DNA of 64,000 nt, taken from assembly GCA_905178155.1 (NCBI GenBank), contig CAJINV010000014.1:502051-566050 (forward strand). The letters run 5' to 3'. Shown here piece by piece: positions 8,701-21,241 of the stretch; the stretch's first letter is position 1; each line of letters begins with the position of its first letter. Below the pieces are notes generated by a model that had not been told where the DNA came from, did no database searches, and saw nothing but the letters and a program-made list of their open reading frames with translations. A program made the translations under genes and the position numbers. The stretch is from Amoebophrya sp. A120 (lineage: Eukaryota > Sar > Dinophyceae > Syndiniales > Amoebophryaceae).

Positions 8701-11700
8701 TTAGTGTGTCGCTCTGGCTGAAGATGATGATAACCTTCGTAGAGGAGCAAGCAACTGAAGGTCCATACCATTCGAGTGGAAATCATGGCTAGAATCAGCA
8801 GCCACATGATGTGCCAACGCAGTGTTGCGATCTATGCTAATGGCGCCATACTGTTCGCGGCGGATAGGGGAAGATGAGGCATGGAATAGTTTTTTGTTTG
8901 CTGAAGTTGAAGCCAAGCCACCTTTATCGTGCGGGTCGCCAGAATCCATTCCAAACCACGGCTTGTCCACCTCGTCGCAGCATGTCGATGACAAGTGCCA
9001 GGAAAATTTCCCGTCGCTGCCACGACCAGGACCAACCTCCTGCTGCGCGTTTACATAAAAACCAGGACTGGCTGCGGTACTCGGCGTGCTTTCCGGAGTT
9101 GACAAGGTTGAGTCCACGCATGTCGACGGCGTAGTTGCATCGTCTGCAACGCCAGCAGCTTCTTGTTGTTTGGCGGCAGTGTTTCTTGTTCGTTTATGCT
9201 GGGCAGCCGGATCCGATGCGAGTTGTGACTTCGTCAACATCGGGGAAGAGTTACCCGTCGCGGAACAACTTCTGGAAGTAGCCTTTGATGGTAAAAAGCG
9301 AAGCAAGGGCCTTAGTGCATTTTCCTTGCCTTGTTCGGCGACATCGAGCGCCACGCCACATTCTTGCGCGGCTCTCTGGCTAGGGTGTGCGATAGAATTT
9401 GTAGACGCATCAAAGTCATCAATAGGACTTCTAGACTCGACGGCATGTTGTCCTTGTTGCTCCTTCGGCTTTGCCAGCCAGAGGGAGAACATGAAGGGTT
9501 GGTACCTGTAGGCGCTGCTCCACTGTGTTGGAGTGGCGCTTGTTTCTGATTGTGATTCTACTGTTCGTGCTCCTGGTCCTGGTTCTGGTGGAGAGAGCTT
9601 GGTCGCACTTGCTTTTGCTTTGTTCCTGCCTGAGCTTGCGCTGCTCGATGAAGCTCCGCGCGTGAGAAAATTATCCATCGCTCCGTGGTCTAAAAACGTC
9701 GGCACAAGTAGGTCTCGTCGCTGTAGTTCCCTGGATGCCTCCACTGTAGGAACGGCTGCTCTGCAAGTCGCACGAACAAACGTCCTCTCTCGTACTTCCA
9801 CCTCCTGAGCTAGGTCAATTCCGCGCAAAAAATGCTTCTCCAGCACGTCCAGCAAAGCCAGCTCCGCATCCATCGCCCGTGTTGGAAGTGGCTCCCGCAT
9901 GTTGGGATCGATATTTGTTCCGCTGCCGATCTTGGCGTAAAAGCCTCCACTCGATGTCCCGGAGGAAAAGTTCTTAGGATTTTGTTTGTCAGTCTGTGCT
10001 GTGCCTCCAGAGCGGCCTGCGTTTTTGATTTTGCCAGGAATACCATTCTCGACGTTCACCCGAGCTGCCACTTCGTTCACGTGCGTGCCGATGATCCTGA
10101 TTTTGCTTATTCCGCCTCCACATTCTTGCTCTTCACATTGCGATGCTGTTGTTCTTGAGCGGGGTTGTTCATTTAGTGGCTCACTCGCCGAAGTAGCTTC
10201 GGAGTGGAAGTCGGCTCCACGACCGCAAGAAGCGAAGCCGGGATGTTCTCGATGGTGACAACACGTTTCAAAAGGAGTCTTTTCTACCACTTTCCAACTC
10301 GAGTGCTCGACATTCAGCAGCGCCGTCAGCAACAGCGTTGCTTGCTTCGTGGCATCTACCAAGTCCGCTAAATCGTAGCGAAACAATATTACCGGGGCAG
10401 CTCCTGCAACAGAAGCCGTGGTCGAAGAGGACATCACAGCAGGGGGTACTGTTCTCGTCGCAGCTCCTGCTGCTGCGAAGACCGGCCGCGGGGGGCTGGC
10501 GCTGTTCAGAGCCAGTTCATCCGTTGGCCTCGCGTGCCGCAAAAACGACAGCAGATTCACATACGCTGTGCCGATTAGCTCCTGCGCCGACTGTTGATGT
10601 TGAAGTTGAGGGGGTACAACGGGTGGTTGTGATAGACGAGAGTAGCAGCTTGTTTGTTCATCTTCTGTGTTGTTCGTCCCGTTCGCTTGCTTCTGATCTT
10701 CTTCCATGTTGGGGGTCCTCGTCTGATGATATCTTTTGTCCTCGTCGTTCTCAATCTCAATCTCATCTAGTGCAACATGATCTTCTTCCAGGAGTTCTTC
10801 AACAACAGTCAGCTGAATCTTGTTCGTACTCAGCAGATTGTACCATTTTTGGACCAGTTTCAGAAACTGCTCGCGCTTCTCAGCAGCTCGGGCTACTTGT
10901 TCCCGGTCATCTGCCACGTTGGAACAAATTCGGCAGATGTTGTCAACACCATCTTGCTCGTCGTCTTCCCAGTTTCTGCTGTGAAGAGATTCAGAGTTCT
11001 TCTTGCCAACCTCGTCTACTAGGCAGCTTGTAGCAGTACCACCTGTGCCGACCTTGCGGAGGTCTTGCTGGCATGGAGAGCCCTTATCATGTAGTGTGGA
11101 GCTTTGTTTTGCTTGCTCGCTGTGGTGGAGGAATGGCGACGGGTTATAATCTTCCCCTTCTCGCAAGGAAAACGCAGGGGAAGTTCGGCCTTCACTGTTA
11201 GCAGGTCTCCTGGCTTCGATTGTGGTGGAGTCGCACTTCTGTGGCCCACGTTCGTCCTCCTCGTGGTACTGCAGATGCTGCATCGCCGCGACCACAGCCG
11301 TGCGCAGAAACGCAAATTGCTGGGATTCCACCGTAAGCAGGTCGCGAGAGCCGTAGCCGGTCTTCATAAAGAGTGGCTGTTGTTCGCCTTCATCGTTTTG
11401 TTCCGCAAAAATATTGCCGCGCTGGTACCGGGTTTGCATTCGCTGATCCAGCGTCGTGGCTGCGTAAGAAGAAGTTCCACAAGTAGGCGTCCTCCAGAGG
11501 TTGTTGTAGACCTGGCTTCTACTAAGCAAAGGGCGTCGTGCGAGAGCATTGCTATTTGCCGCTGTCAGCAGTGTGTTGATGTCGGTGCAGGAAGCGCCGC
11601 CCCCGAATTCTTCAGAATGACGATGACGTGGCGGCGAAGATAAATCTAACTGCGCAGTAGAACCAGCAGACCCAGAACCGGAGCGCGGCCGTAATTCATC

Positions 11701-13973
11701 ATCATACTGCGCATCGAGACCACCAGGGCAACCACCTCCAAATGTGCATTCATAGTCCAGAGCCTCTTTCAGCAACCTGCACTCCTCATCAGCTCGATGC
11801 CGTGCTCGACCCATAATTCTGCTTGTGGTCCCAGAATCCGCACAAGCCGAACAACCCCGGCGAACGTACTCGTCGATTTTGTCTCGGCCCAACACACGAT
11901 ACCGCGTCACAAACGCAGCCTCATTCCTAAAAATGGGCGAGCGTCTTCGTTTCGGTCGTGGTGGAGGGTCGTGCAGGTTTTTCAGGGTAGTTTGCGGTCG
12001 AGCGCCGGGAGCTGCAGGAGGAGTGGTGGACTGCGTTGAAAAAACTTCTGGTCCTCGCTGTCGGCCTTGTTCTTTACCAACAACAAGAAGGTCTTCTTGA
12101 TGCAAGTGAAGATGTTGTGCCTCGTTGTAGTTGTACAAAAATTCGCGCGCCTCGACCAGCATTGCGTTCAGCTCTGCAGCGAATGCATTGCAAACACCCC
12201 TGGATGTCTGGAAGCATGATGCAAGATTTGTCATGCTAAACCGAAGTGCGACACACTTTGCCTCCCCCTGTGTAAACGGCCGCAGATGGCTGTCACGCAG
12301 GGAAGGTGGGTCAGGCGGACATCGAAATGCCATGCAAGATTTGTCATGCAGGTTTTCAAACATGGCTCATGAAGTCTGGAATGCAGGACCTAGCGCGACA
12401 GATATGATCTCTATCGCTATCCTGCCTATGCTGCATCAGAAACTCTCTCCCAACTTGCTGGTCGAAAGAAGAAGTGGACAGCTTTTGGTAATCACGCAAC
12501 ACATCATACTTTTGCATGATTCAGATTTGGCGTGTCAAGATGCAGAGGTGGAGTTCCAGAGGGCTCAGACATATTTGCGGTTGATACCGCGTTTTTCTTC
12601 ACAACATTCCAGACTAGGCGTCTGAAATCAACACCCTCATCCGGGTCTTGCGCTGCGACTTCGCTCTCCACATGATTCTGTAGTTGTTGAAATTGTACAC
12701 GCATAGCCTCCGAAAATGTCCTCGGGATTCCGAAATTGAGGTACTCCGAACGGTAAATCCGGGACCGAGTTGCCAGTTTCTGAATCAGGAGGGACGATGG
12801 ACCAGCGCCGCGGGGGGCTCTCTTATTCGGAGTAGGAGCTTCTGCCTCACCTCCTTGTGGCGTCGGAAGAATTCCAGTACCTTCATCCTGACGCGCAGCT
12901 TCTGCTTCCTCCATTTTTCCGTTTAGTCCAGTTCCTTCGTCACAACCAAAACAACTTCCTGGCGCAGCACCCCCTCCGAAAAAAAGCTCTCCGAGCCACG
13001 GCTCCACGTCGTACTCGATCCACTTGAGAACGGTATCGTAGGCGCGATGCAGCTGCAGTGGGGAATTATAAAACGAGACATCCTGCTCCTCGTGCTCCAT
13101 CATATTACGACCAGGTCGGTCAGTCACAGTCTGCTCGCCACCTCTGCTGAATAAAGGAATAGTACCCGCAGAATCATAATTTGGCAGAGTAGGAGCTCCT
13201 GAGCGATCATTGCGTTGAGAGTTCTTGTAATTGTATCCTCCAAACACGTTGCTTTTCAGACTGAGCGAGTTCCGCTCCCAGAGTGCATGCTCCCGCAGAA
13301 ACGCGACGGATGCCACTTTCGCTTGCTCCAAACATATCCTCTCCAGGGCCTCCAAAATTGGCCGCTTCGTCTTGCTGCGCGGCGGGGGCGCTTCCTCCGG
13401 ACCCGGAGGTGTAGTTATAGAAGTGGAGTCGACGTCGTGTTCGTTGACCGGGCGTTCTTGTTGCGTAGGGGAAAAACTACCAGAATAAACATCATCAGGC
13501 GCAACACCCGAGAACAACAAAGGGCACGCCGCTCGTGGTTCGACTTTGCCTGCAGAGGTTGTACTTGTAGCTCCGCCTGCTCTCCTCAATTTCACCACCC
13601 CCCCTTCGTCACCTCCGATGGCGCGTAGAAATTCTTTATACTTGCCCAGAAGCAGAGCCTCACCCGATTTGTAGTGCGTGCGGCCGGTAGCAGCGGCTGC
13701 TCGTCGAGAACCTGGCTCGGCAGAAGCCGATGCTACGCTATGGCTGCGGCATAAGAAAGAACTCGCGTGGCTGACCTGTTCTGCTTTCTGTGCCAGGAAG
13801 ATTTCTGAGTTGCACAAATAGTCCTGGCTCCATGGGGACGGAAGAGCGCCGACCACGGCTAGTAAAAGCGGATGGAGTTGTATAACATGCGAGAGAAAAA
13901 TGAGTACGCGCCGCTGACGAAAAACGACTTCCACCCGGGCTGTTGAATTAGTAGGGGGCCACGTCCTCTTCAT
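8701..13973 (-). CDS. 1639-aa protein of unknown function, two exons
   Basis: Exon 1 is 12520-13973 and exon 2 is 8701-12166. They are joined by excising 12172-12519 plus one copy of a TTCAG direct repeat. The join reads DTPNLNAMLVEAREFLYNYN in frame, and the total is 4920 nt. The N-terminus has a hydrophobic segment (VLIFLSHVIQLHPLLLAVVG, about residues 23-42) that may be a signal anchor. Ordered-looking helical blocks are LKWIEYDVEPWLGELFF, FGIPRTFSEAMRVQFQQLQ and KREQFLKLVQKWYNLLSTNK. They are separated by long Ser/Gly/Glu-rich disordered stretches. A CxxC pair (CRICSNVAD, near the middle) and a CADSGTTSR patch are visible. I do not recognise the family. Confidence 0.7.
12172..12519. mobile_element. 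degenerate introner acting as an intron
   Basis: Flanked by TTCAG at 12167-12171 and 12520-12524. Excision restores the frame between the two ORFs. The inverted ends are barely recognisable (GAATGCATTGCAAAC against CATGCAAAAGTATGATG). Internal TTTGTCATGC motifs are kept, including CAAGATTTGTCATGC twice. Probably an old insertion. Confidence 0.65.
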
Positions 13974-14755
13974 TCTCCCTCCTTTTCCAGCATCTGAAGA
14001 ATGAGAACCGTCACTGCATGGACGACTTTCTTTCAGTTTTGTTCAGATGGCCCATCTTTCGCTTCCAATATTATCTTGGACTCATTTGTTGATTCTGTCG
14101 GTACCTGACGCTGACCAACAACTCTCAGCAAAACGATAGCTTGCTCTTGCTCATCCAAAGTTTCGCAAACGTTAACGTAAAAATTCCTACGAATGCTGAA
14201 AATATCTTCCGACTTGAGGTCATGTTTTTTCGGGTCCGACTGCTATCCGGCGACAGAGTTGTCATAACTTCCACGGAGAACGGAAAACAAGATCTGTTGA
14301 CCGACGAGTAAGGGACGAAAAGATGATGACGAAAAACGAATGGCGGCTCTTTGATCACAGCACCCAAGAAACAACGAGTGGGATTGCAAAAGGAGCAGAG
14401 CTCCGATGCCACGGAGTGTTTTTTTATTTTTTGGGGCGAGTCGCTTGTCAAGTACAAATTCGCTTTATTTGTGAAACCTCCTCGAAGACGAGCACTACAT
14501 ACTATTACTTCCATTTAATCGAAAAGAAGTAGCAGAGCACCTATTTTGGTGGGCAACCCGCATCATACGAATACGTAAGTATCTCTATTTTTGCTCACAA
14601 CTGAGCAGGTTACGTCTGCATTTTCTTTTTCGCTCAGAGATGAAAGTATAAAAACAACTCAAATGGTCGCGTGGTCGTGCTGAAATATCAAGAAGTGTGA
14701 ATTCTATCTGGCTGATGTACAACTCAAGGAGCTACAACTGCCCTGCTTTATCGGC
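13974..14755. other. intergenic stretch
   Basis: Between two minus-strand genes. It contains the upstream region of the 1639-aa gene and a 14125-14514 minus frame with no recognisable features. No element was found. Confidence 0.4.
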
Positions 14756-17039
14756 TTAAGCTCCCACTTTTCTTTTTTTCGCCGGTTTGTTCTTGTTATC
14801 CCCAGCTGTTGTACCCTCTTCGTCCACGTTCAGCGGACACTTCACCTTCGGTTTCCCGAGAACTTTGCAGCAGTTATAGCCCCACTGCTTCGTGGCAACG
14901 TCGTAGTAACTGCCGTAGACCGACTTGTGCCCGTACCGAAACACGTCTTCCTTGTACAGTGTGGAAGTCGTGTGCTTCTCTTTCTCTTTGTCTTTATTCA
15001 TCTGTGCGTTCTTATCCTCGATGGACTTGTTGTACAGCGTGGACCTGGTCTCGTCGTGCTCCGGAGGTTTCGGCACCTCCACTGGATTTTTAGCTTCATC
15101 TTGCAGAAGTAGTTCAGAAGGAGGTTCTAGTACTTGTTGCGCGCCGCTTGTTTCATCTCGTGCCAGTACCGAGGACGTCCCCGGCCGCTCGGTGAGCAGG
15201 AGGGATGTTGCGGAGGAAGACGCCGCCGCCGTCGGTGCAGCAGCACCGGAGGATGTAGTCCCAGCAGGAGCTGCAGACGGCAAGTCGTGCGCCAGATCTG
15301 CCTTGTTTTCACGACCTTGCTCACCTTGTATTTTTAAAAGCGCGGCACTACTAGAAGTAGTAGCGGACTGAAGTTTGTGTTGGTCATCGTGTTCGTTTAT
15401 CATCGTCTCGGGCCGCGGGGGCACGTTCATATCTTCCAAAATTTCGCTTGGTTGTTTGTTTTGTTGGAGCAAGGAGCTTGAGCTGCTGCTCGAGGAGGCG
15501 GCTTGTTGATGTTGTGGCGCCAGTATTTGCGGAGCTGCACCCAATCTCGAGGATGAAGAGGAGGAGGCACCTCCAGATCCAGCCCCGCCCAGCAAAGACC
15601 CTAACTCCCTTTTACCTTCCTCGGCCGCAGCAAATGATCGTGCTGCCTCGTCGTCTCCTGGCTCACCGAGCAACAACCCGGGCTCGACATCTTCTATCGC
15701 ACGAAAAAACGGCGTCACTGTAACTACGATCAAGTAAGGCTTGCATAGCATTTTCACATCACAAGTTCAAGTTCTTCTACATGACAAAGAAAATTAGGCC
15801 CTCCATGGTGCACCTGGCCTACTAACACTACATTTGTAGAGAACAACTACTCGGTTGCACATCCGTATAAGCATAACTCTCGTCTGCTGGGTCCTCTGCG
15901 AGGACGTCACCAAAGATTATACAATGAAACACATTTTTCTACTTGCGATACCGTCCTGGTCACCCGGATGAATGTTAATTTCTTCTTCGTTTACTTCTAG
16001 CGGTCTCTTCCCGCTACTGCCTGCCGCTCCACCGCTTGGGCCTAGTCCACCCTGCTTCAGCCGTTCCTGTTCTTCCCGCATTTTCTTCATCCTCTTCTGC
16101 GTCTCTAGGACCGACTGCTTTTCCTCGGGGCGCATGCTGTTCACGTTCTTCCGGGCAGTGATGTCCGCGAACAGGTCCTTAAAGCCGCCCGTCTTATGAA
16201 AGCCGCGGGTTGGAAATGCTCAAAGTGGAAAGGATTTGTGATGCATGAAAATGCGACACAAAAAAGACTGCACTGCAGAGAACGCGATGGAGGCCGACCC
16301 CGACTATTGTCCTGCTAGGGGTGAAGAATTGGGGTGCTGCTTAGCACGACAGAAGGGCACCCCCTTGCCTTAACCTGCATGACAGACATGCTTTAAGTGC
16401 CCGGGAAATTTGTGATGCGCCAACTACAAATGCCGCTTCAACTGGAGTCGATTTTTTGCATTACAAATTATTTCCACTTTGAGGATTTCCAACGACCTGA
16501 GACTTGCATACGTCTTGTTCCGCTTTTCCTCGGCCGTCATCTTCGTTTTCGCCGCCGCCTGCTGGCCCAAAAGGAGGTTGGACTTCCGGATCTCTTCCAG
16601 CTTCCGCTCCTCCTTCAGCCGCATCTCGCGCTCCTCCGCCTGCCGCTCCAACTCCAGCTGCCGTTCTATGGGGTTCTCAAATGTTACATTCTCAACTGTT
16701 GCATGAATTTGTAATGCAAGACTGGTAAAAGTGCAAGGAGGAAGATTGCGCCTTTTGCATTACAAGTTTGGCGCAGATTCAGTCGCGGCTTAGCCCTTCG
16801 CAAATTTCTCATGCGGAGCAGCTTGATCGTGGGGAGGATGATGGTGCTTTTGCATGACAAATTCATGCAACAATTGAGAATGATGTAACGTTTGAGAACC
16901 CCATACGTTCCTGGTGCATCCACATCCGCTCTTGGTTCTGGTGCGCCGACGGGTGGAAAAACTTCTGCGCGATAAACCCGCCCGCCTTCGACCCCAGGCC
17001 GGACCGAAACGCTCCCTTATCGTGGAACTTTTTGGACAT
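14756..17039 (-). CDS. CIR_N-type, SLU7-like splicing-factor candidate (501 aa)
   Basis: Proposed exons are 17039-16906, 16661-16493, 16210-15948 and 15695-14756, 1506 nt in total. The N-terminus carries the pattern of CIR_N/Cwc25-type spliceosomal proteins: FFHPSAHQNQERMWMHQ at about residues 28-44, followed by a charged coiled coil (ERQAEEREMRLKEERKLEE). The middle has FKDLFADITARKNVNSMRP. A long Ser/Ala-rich insert follows. The C-terminus has KEDVFRYGHKSVYGSYY then WGYNCCKV, resembling the HTxxWGSxWKxxxWGYKCC segment of SLU7. The gene ends KPAKKRKVGA, a nuclear-localisation-like tail. The first junction, at a perfect introner, is solid. The second and third are placed by frame only. The role in splicing is inference. 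Confidence 0.65.
15696..15947. mobile_element. non-canonical intron, weak TAT...ATA ends
   Basis: Minus-strand ends read TATCGCAAGTAG and GTGCGATA, partly inverted. Joining GGT-AT to A-GAA gives a continuous DGIEDVEPG reading. No clean 5-bp duplication is present. The intron at about 18347-18560 behaves in the same way. Confidence 0.4.
16211..16492. mobile_element. introner, family K
   Basis: The left end TTGGAAATGCTCAAAGTGG, continuing AAAGGATTTGTGATGC, is inverted against GCATTACAAATTATTTCC, CACTTTGAGGATTTCCAA. This is the only copy in the window. The target duplication is not clear. Splicing here is supported by frame only. Confidence 0.55.
16667..16905. mobile_element. introner, family B
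   Basis: Ends are TATGGGGTTCTCAAATGTTA and the inverse of TATGGGGTTCTCAAACGTTA. The duplication is CGTTC at 16662-16666 and 16906-16910. Excision gives WMHQERQLELERQ in frame. Confidence 0.9.
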
Positions 17040-17612
17040 CTTGGATGTTTTTTTTTGCCGAGTTATTTATAATTCAAGTCGTACAACAAGTATATCACAG
17101 GGACAGGCTCAAAAAGCATAATTGGACTAACTTCCTCATTCGTGAAACGACCGTAGAATTCATTGCCCGCTGAGGATAAATTTGTTGTGCGTCGTGCATC
17201 CAGGAAATGATGGAAAGGAGTTGTATTTTAGAGCGCTAATTTATGGCAGATTTGTTTCTACTAGAGCTGCTTTAGACCCAGTTACATCGCGACTGCACCT
17301 CTCTAATATACTCCTCTTACTGATCGTTAGTCCGGAATATTGAACATGAGCAACACATACAGTCCTTCGGATTTGCTGCCAGACTATCATTTTCCTTACG
17401 GCATCAGGGACTCGTTTTATGACTAGAACTAGTTTGTTGATCTAGGTGACTGAACAAAAAATTACGACCATGTCGTCCATCTATCTTCCGGAACAGATAA
17501 ACTTTTTGTATCAGTCAAGAATGAGAATCTGTGTTCTTCATGATTTCCATGCACAGCCAACTTCTGTCTGCTGAAACAAGAAACACGGAAATTGTGTTGA
17601 TCGTTTTCATTT

Positions 17613-20600
17613 CTAGGTTCTTGTGCCCAAAAGCTCCAGTTGCGACTTGCAGCGCGGCGCTGTACTATAGGCGTAGGTCGTGAAGACATTATTGATTGCA
17701 TTGATCTTGCACTTGCTTCGCGTGTCACTTTCTGTTCCACCTATTCATTTCAACTTCACCTTTGAGTACTAAAAAGCTGCTGTGCAATTCGAAAGGCTCT
17801 CTTCATTTTTCGAGTTCGGATCATGTAAATTACCGCGTCATCTGTACGTACCCTGGCGGCCCTCCCTGACTGCAGGATGCGTCGTAATCCACAAAACCCT
17901 CTCCGGACCCCGCGCCCTCCATTACCTGGCCAAACGGGGTCGAGATTGCCAATCCGCATTTCTTGCGGTACTCTCGCATTATGGCCTGGTCAAAGCTGGA
18001 ACTGTTTCAACTGTAACAACATCTACTTCTAGTTGTACATCAGTCGATTTATGACACAGAGCCGCGACGTCCTTGCCGCTGTGTCTTTGACTTAGTATGG
18101 CAAGAAATAATTTATTCGTACGGATTATAAGTAAATATTTTCCTTCGTGCCGGACCCGGATCTTCGACTGTCAGAGCTACTTTGTCATGCTAAGCTCTTC
18201 CCACAGAGCTATTTTGTTGACCACAGCGCGTGCGTAACATTTTGCGTCACAAAAAATCGTTGCAATTCCAGTTGAGATTGTTCCAACAGCTGACGAGGCC
18301 ATACGCACTGCCGGCTGGTTCTGAAATTCCTGCTCCGCCATCTCGTCTATCGACCAGAAAAGTTGTGCTCACGTCTTCAAAATCGGTACTCACTTACTGA
18401 TTGCAGCAGGGCATCATGCCAGGTTTTATTTTCGGGATTTTGTATATCATGAAAGAATGCTTCTAGCGCTAGGGGCACTAGAAGATCGTCTATTTTTTTG
18501 CTTTTTATACCGTGCGTTCTTCTTCTTGATCTTGCATGACAATTTTTTCCGTTATTAATAGCCAACGTAGAGAAAATCACTTTTTTCTGCTTGATATCGT
18601 CGGTGGTGATCGCCTTCGAAGCTGCCGGAATCGCGCCCGCGGGCTGGATCTGCTTGGCCTGATCTGCTGTGATCGCCCCTTCTTCCACCGCCTTCGCAAT
18701 GGCTCGCTCCCGGGCCTTCACCTGGAGCTTCTGTCGCCCGGCCATCAGAGCAAAGTCGCCGTCGTACAGCCGCGGGACTTTTTCCGCGCCCGTCCCCACC
18801 TCGAACTGGGCGCCCTCGCGCAAGCCGCTGGTGCCCCAACTCATCGCGTCGGAGGCGGCGGCCACGTATTTCGCCGACCGCAGAACGCCCTCGGAGAAGT
18901 CCGCGACCGCCGCCGCGTTCAGTTGGGATTCTTCGTTGACTTTTGGGAGGTCCGCGACGGCAGCCGCCTCGTCTTCTTCGTGCACAGGTTCCTCAGCGCG
19001 CGTCTCGAGGTCGTACAGGTTTAGGCCGGTGAAATAGTTCGCGGACCATTTCGCCGCCTTCTCTATCTCGTGGGCCACCGGGTCGACGACGTTTTCCTTC
19101 AGAAACTTCATATCCCTCTTGTACCCCGCCCCGGCCCGGTCTGCCCAGTTCTTTCCGAAATTTTTGCGGAGTTCTATCCAGAAGTTCTTAAACGTTCCAA
19201 CACCAGTAGCTGCTGTTGCATGAATTTATGACGGAAGTAGAATCGCAAAACTGAAAGGAGGGAGCTTGTAGTTGCACGTCTCGCACCACAATAAATTCGG
19301 CACAGGAAGATCCCATGATGGTTTTTTACAACTGCTGCAAGAATTTGTAGTTGTAAAATGCGAAGCCGAAGCAGCTTCTATTTGATGTTCGTCACTGTGT
19401 GGAGGCTGATTTAGTTGCGTGACAAATCATACATACAGCAAACAATGTAATTGCAAGGAACGTTTGAGAATTCCATAAGTTCCGGGTCGGACGCCACGAT
19501 CACCTATCCTGTGAAAAAGCATCGTACTCGTAGTAATTGCAATTATGCATTACAAATCTCCGTCGCCGTCCCAAGGTAAAACAGCATTACAAATTCCATT
19601 TGTAATGCTAAGGTAATTTGTAATGCAATTACTAATAGTACGATACTTTTGCAATTCATATCACCGTGTCGTTCACCACGTTGGAGACAGCGCCATAGTA
19701 TGGATTGTACTCAAATTATGTGTCATCTGGGTCCTCTGGAGGATGCGGTAAGCACCAGCCTGACAAGTTTTTGAGTTGCGATGTCTTGCGCAACGCGAAC
19801 GCGAATGACAAACTACGTCATGCATAAGAGAAGGGCGGGCCGTGTCAATGAAGATGTCGCAATAGGCCTGACAGGCCGTAGTAGTTCTCTCCTGCCGGCC
19901 AAGCATAAGCAACCTATCTATGCACTCACCATCCAGGAGACCCGGACGAGGACATATTTTGCAAGCATGCATACCCAGGGCGTGTACCTCGCCGCAGTCA
20001 TTTTCGCGTCCATGATTTTCTTCGTCGTTATCGGCGGCTTTTCCAAAAACCCCGGGGATTTCCCGAACATCCCACCCGCTGGGATACCGCCCCCTTCGAT
20101 CTCCTTGTTGGTCAACAGGCGGGAGGGAAAGTTAGGCATGGACCCCTGTCCGGTGCCGGGATCGGACAGGCTGTACGAATCGAAGGGCGTCATCTTCCAC
20201 CCCTCACTGTCCGCGCCCGTGCCCCTGATCCCGTCGAGACCGCTCGAAAACGGCAGCTTGATGAGCCAAATCAGCCCGTCGATCCAAAAAGCAGTGTGGA
20301 GTTCGCGCTTGTGGTGCAGGTGTAGTCCCCCGTGAGAGGATGTTGATCTACTTCGGCGTAATATCCGGACCGACTTTGACACAGTCGCGCTGGTGTTATC
20401 GAATGACGACGCGTGTTGGTGCTGGTGTTCCTCAGAATCAACTGCTGCGGGGACTGCGCAAGACGATGACGAGGCACCGGGAGCTGCGGTTAAACAGAAA
20501 CTCGTTGTAGATGACACCCTCCTCCTGGAAATCTTCCTGTGCTCGGAACAAGCCCCATTTGCGACTTGTTCATCGTGGTTCATCGACGCCGTCTATCCTG

Positions 20601-21016
20601 TGCAAAAGTATCGCACTCGTACTAATTGCAGATATGCATGACAAATCCAACTAACTTTCTACCTGAAATAGCATGACAAATTGCATTTTTGTTCTTGGGG
20701 AAATTTGTATATGCAATTTATACTAGTACGACGCTTTTGCAGTGCATACCGTCGCCGACCCGAAGAAGGACGTTCTTGCTCGAAGGTGAAGACCGCACTG
20801 ATGATCAGAGCCTCCGGAGGCGACGTGGTGTACTACTCCTGTTGTCCCCGTCGTTGCCAAAGCATCACCATAGTGCAACCCAGGCCCGGAGGAACAACTA
20901 TGGAGTAGATCTGGCTGGTGTGGCGGTGCAAGATGTAGTTGAAGTTGAGCAAAGTCTGAAGACCACGAGCGTGGTGCCGTTTCCACCTGATCCAAGAAAA
21001 ATCTTTGTAGCTGCAT
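17613..21016 (-). CDS. multi-exon gene of unknown function
   Basis: Begins at the ATG at 21016. Exon 1 (21016-20749) joins exon 2 (20588 to about 19963) across a perfect introner, reading FFGSATASMNHDEQ. Later exons encode KKIMDAKMTAARYTPW, YYGAVSNVVNDTVIVASDPE, then FWIELRKNFGKNWADRAGAG and a long helical block (EKAAKWSANYFTGLNLYD, GRQKLQVKARERAIAKAVEE). Further exons encode DEMAEQEFQNQPAVRMASSA and SFDQAIMREYRKKCGLAIST. The last exon starts near 17740 and ends at 17613 or 17462 depending on the donor chosen. The frame across the 19188-19477 element and the 18.3 kb intron is not settled. Exon 2 has one hydrophobic stretch (FWIDGLIWLIKLPF). No family recognised. Confidence 0.5.
19188..19477. 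mobile_element. introner, family B (divergent)
   Basis: The right end AACGTTTGAGAATTCCATA is typical of family B; the left tip is eroded to TTAAACGTTCC. The duplication is AGTTC at 19183-19187 and 19478-19482. Simple excision gives a frame that does not match the next exon, so its splice sites may have shifted. Confidence 0.7.
19505..19660. mobile_element. introner, family C
   Basis: Ends are TATCCTGTGAAAAAGCATCG and CGATACTTTTGCAATTCATA. The duplication is TCACC at 19500-19504 and 19661-19665. Excision gives NDTVIVASDPE. Because the duplication reads GGTGA on the coding strand, this copy can also be read as GT...AG. Confidence 0.9.
20594..20748. mobile_element. introner, family C
   Basis: Starts TATCCTGTGCAAAAGTATCG and ends GCTTTTGCAGTGCATA. 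The duplication is CCGTC at 20589-20593 and 20749-20753. Excision fuses two long open frames without a shift. Confidence 0.9.
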
Positions 21017-21184
21017 TTTGATTGTTGATATCTCAGCGGAGACAAAACAAGTTAAGTGAAACTAAATTCCAAATCGAAAAAAGTAACAGAAACGACCTAG
21101 ATCAGTGGAGGGCTCATCGCAACACGGCTCTTATTTCTATTCGTCTTCAAAATTAATAGAGTTTCCTGCCGAGCGCGGAACAGG

Positions 21185-21241
21185 TCGTGCAAAAACTAGC
21201 GAGTGCGCAACACAATCGTGTAAAAACTAGCGAATGCGCAA
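21185..21241. repeat. tandem 26-bp repeat
   Basis: TCGTGCAAAAACTAGCGAGT with a GCGCAA tail, repeated once with two substitutions after a 5-bp spacer. It lies just upstream of the 17.6-21.0 kb gene. Confidence 0.75.
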
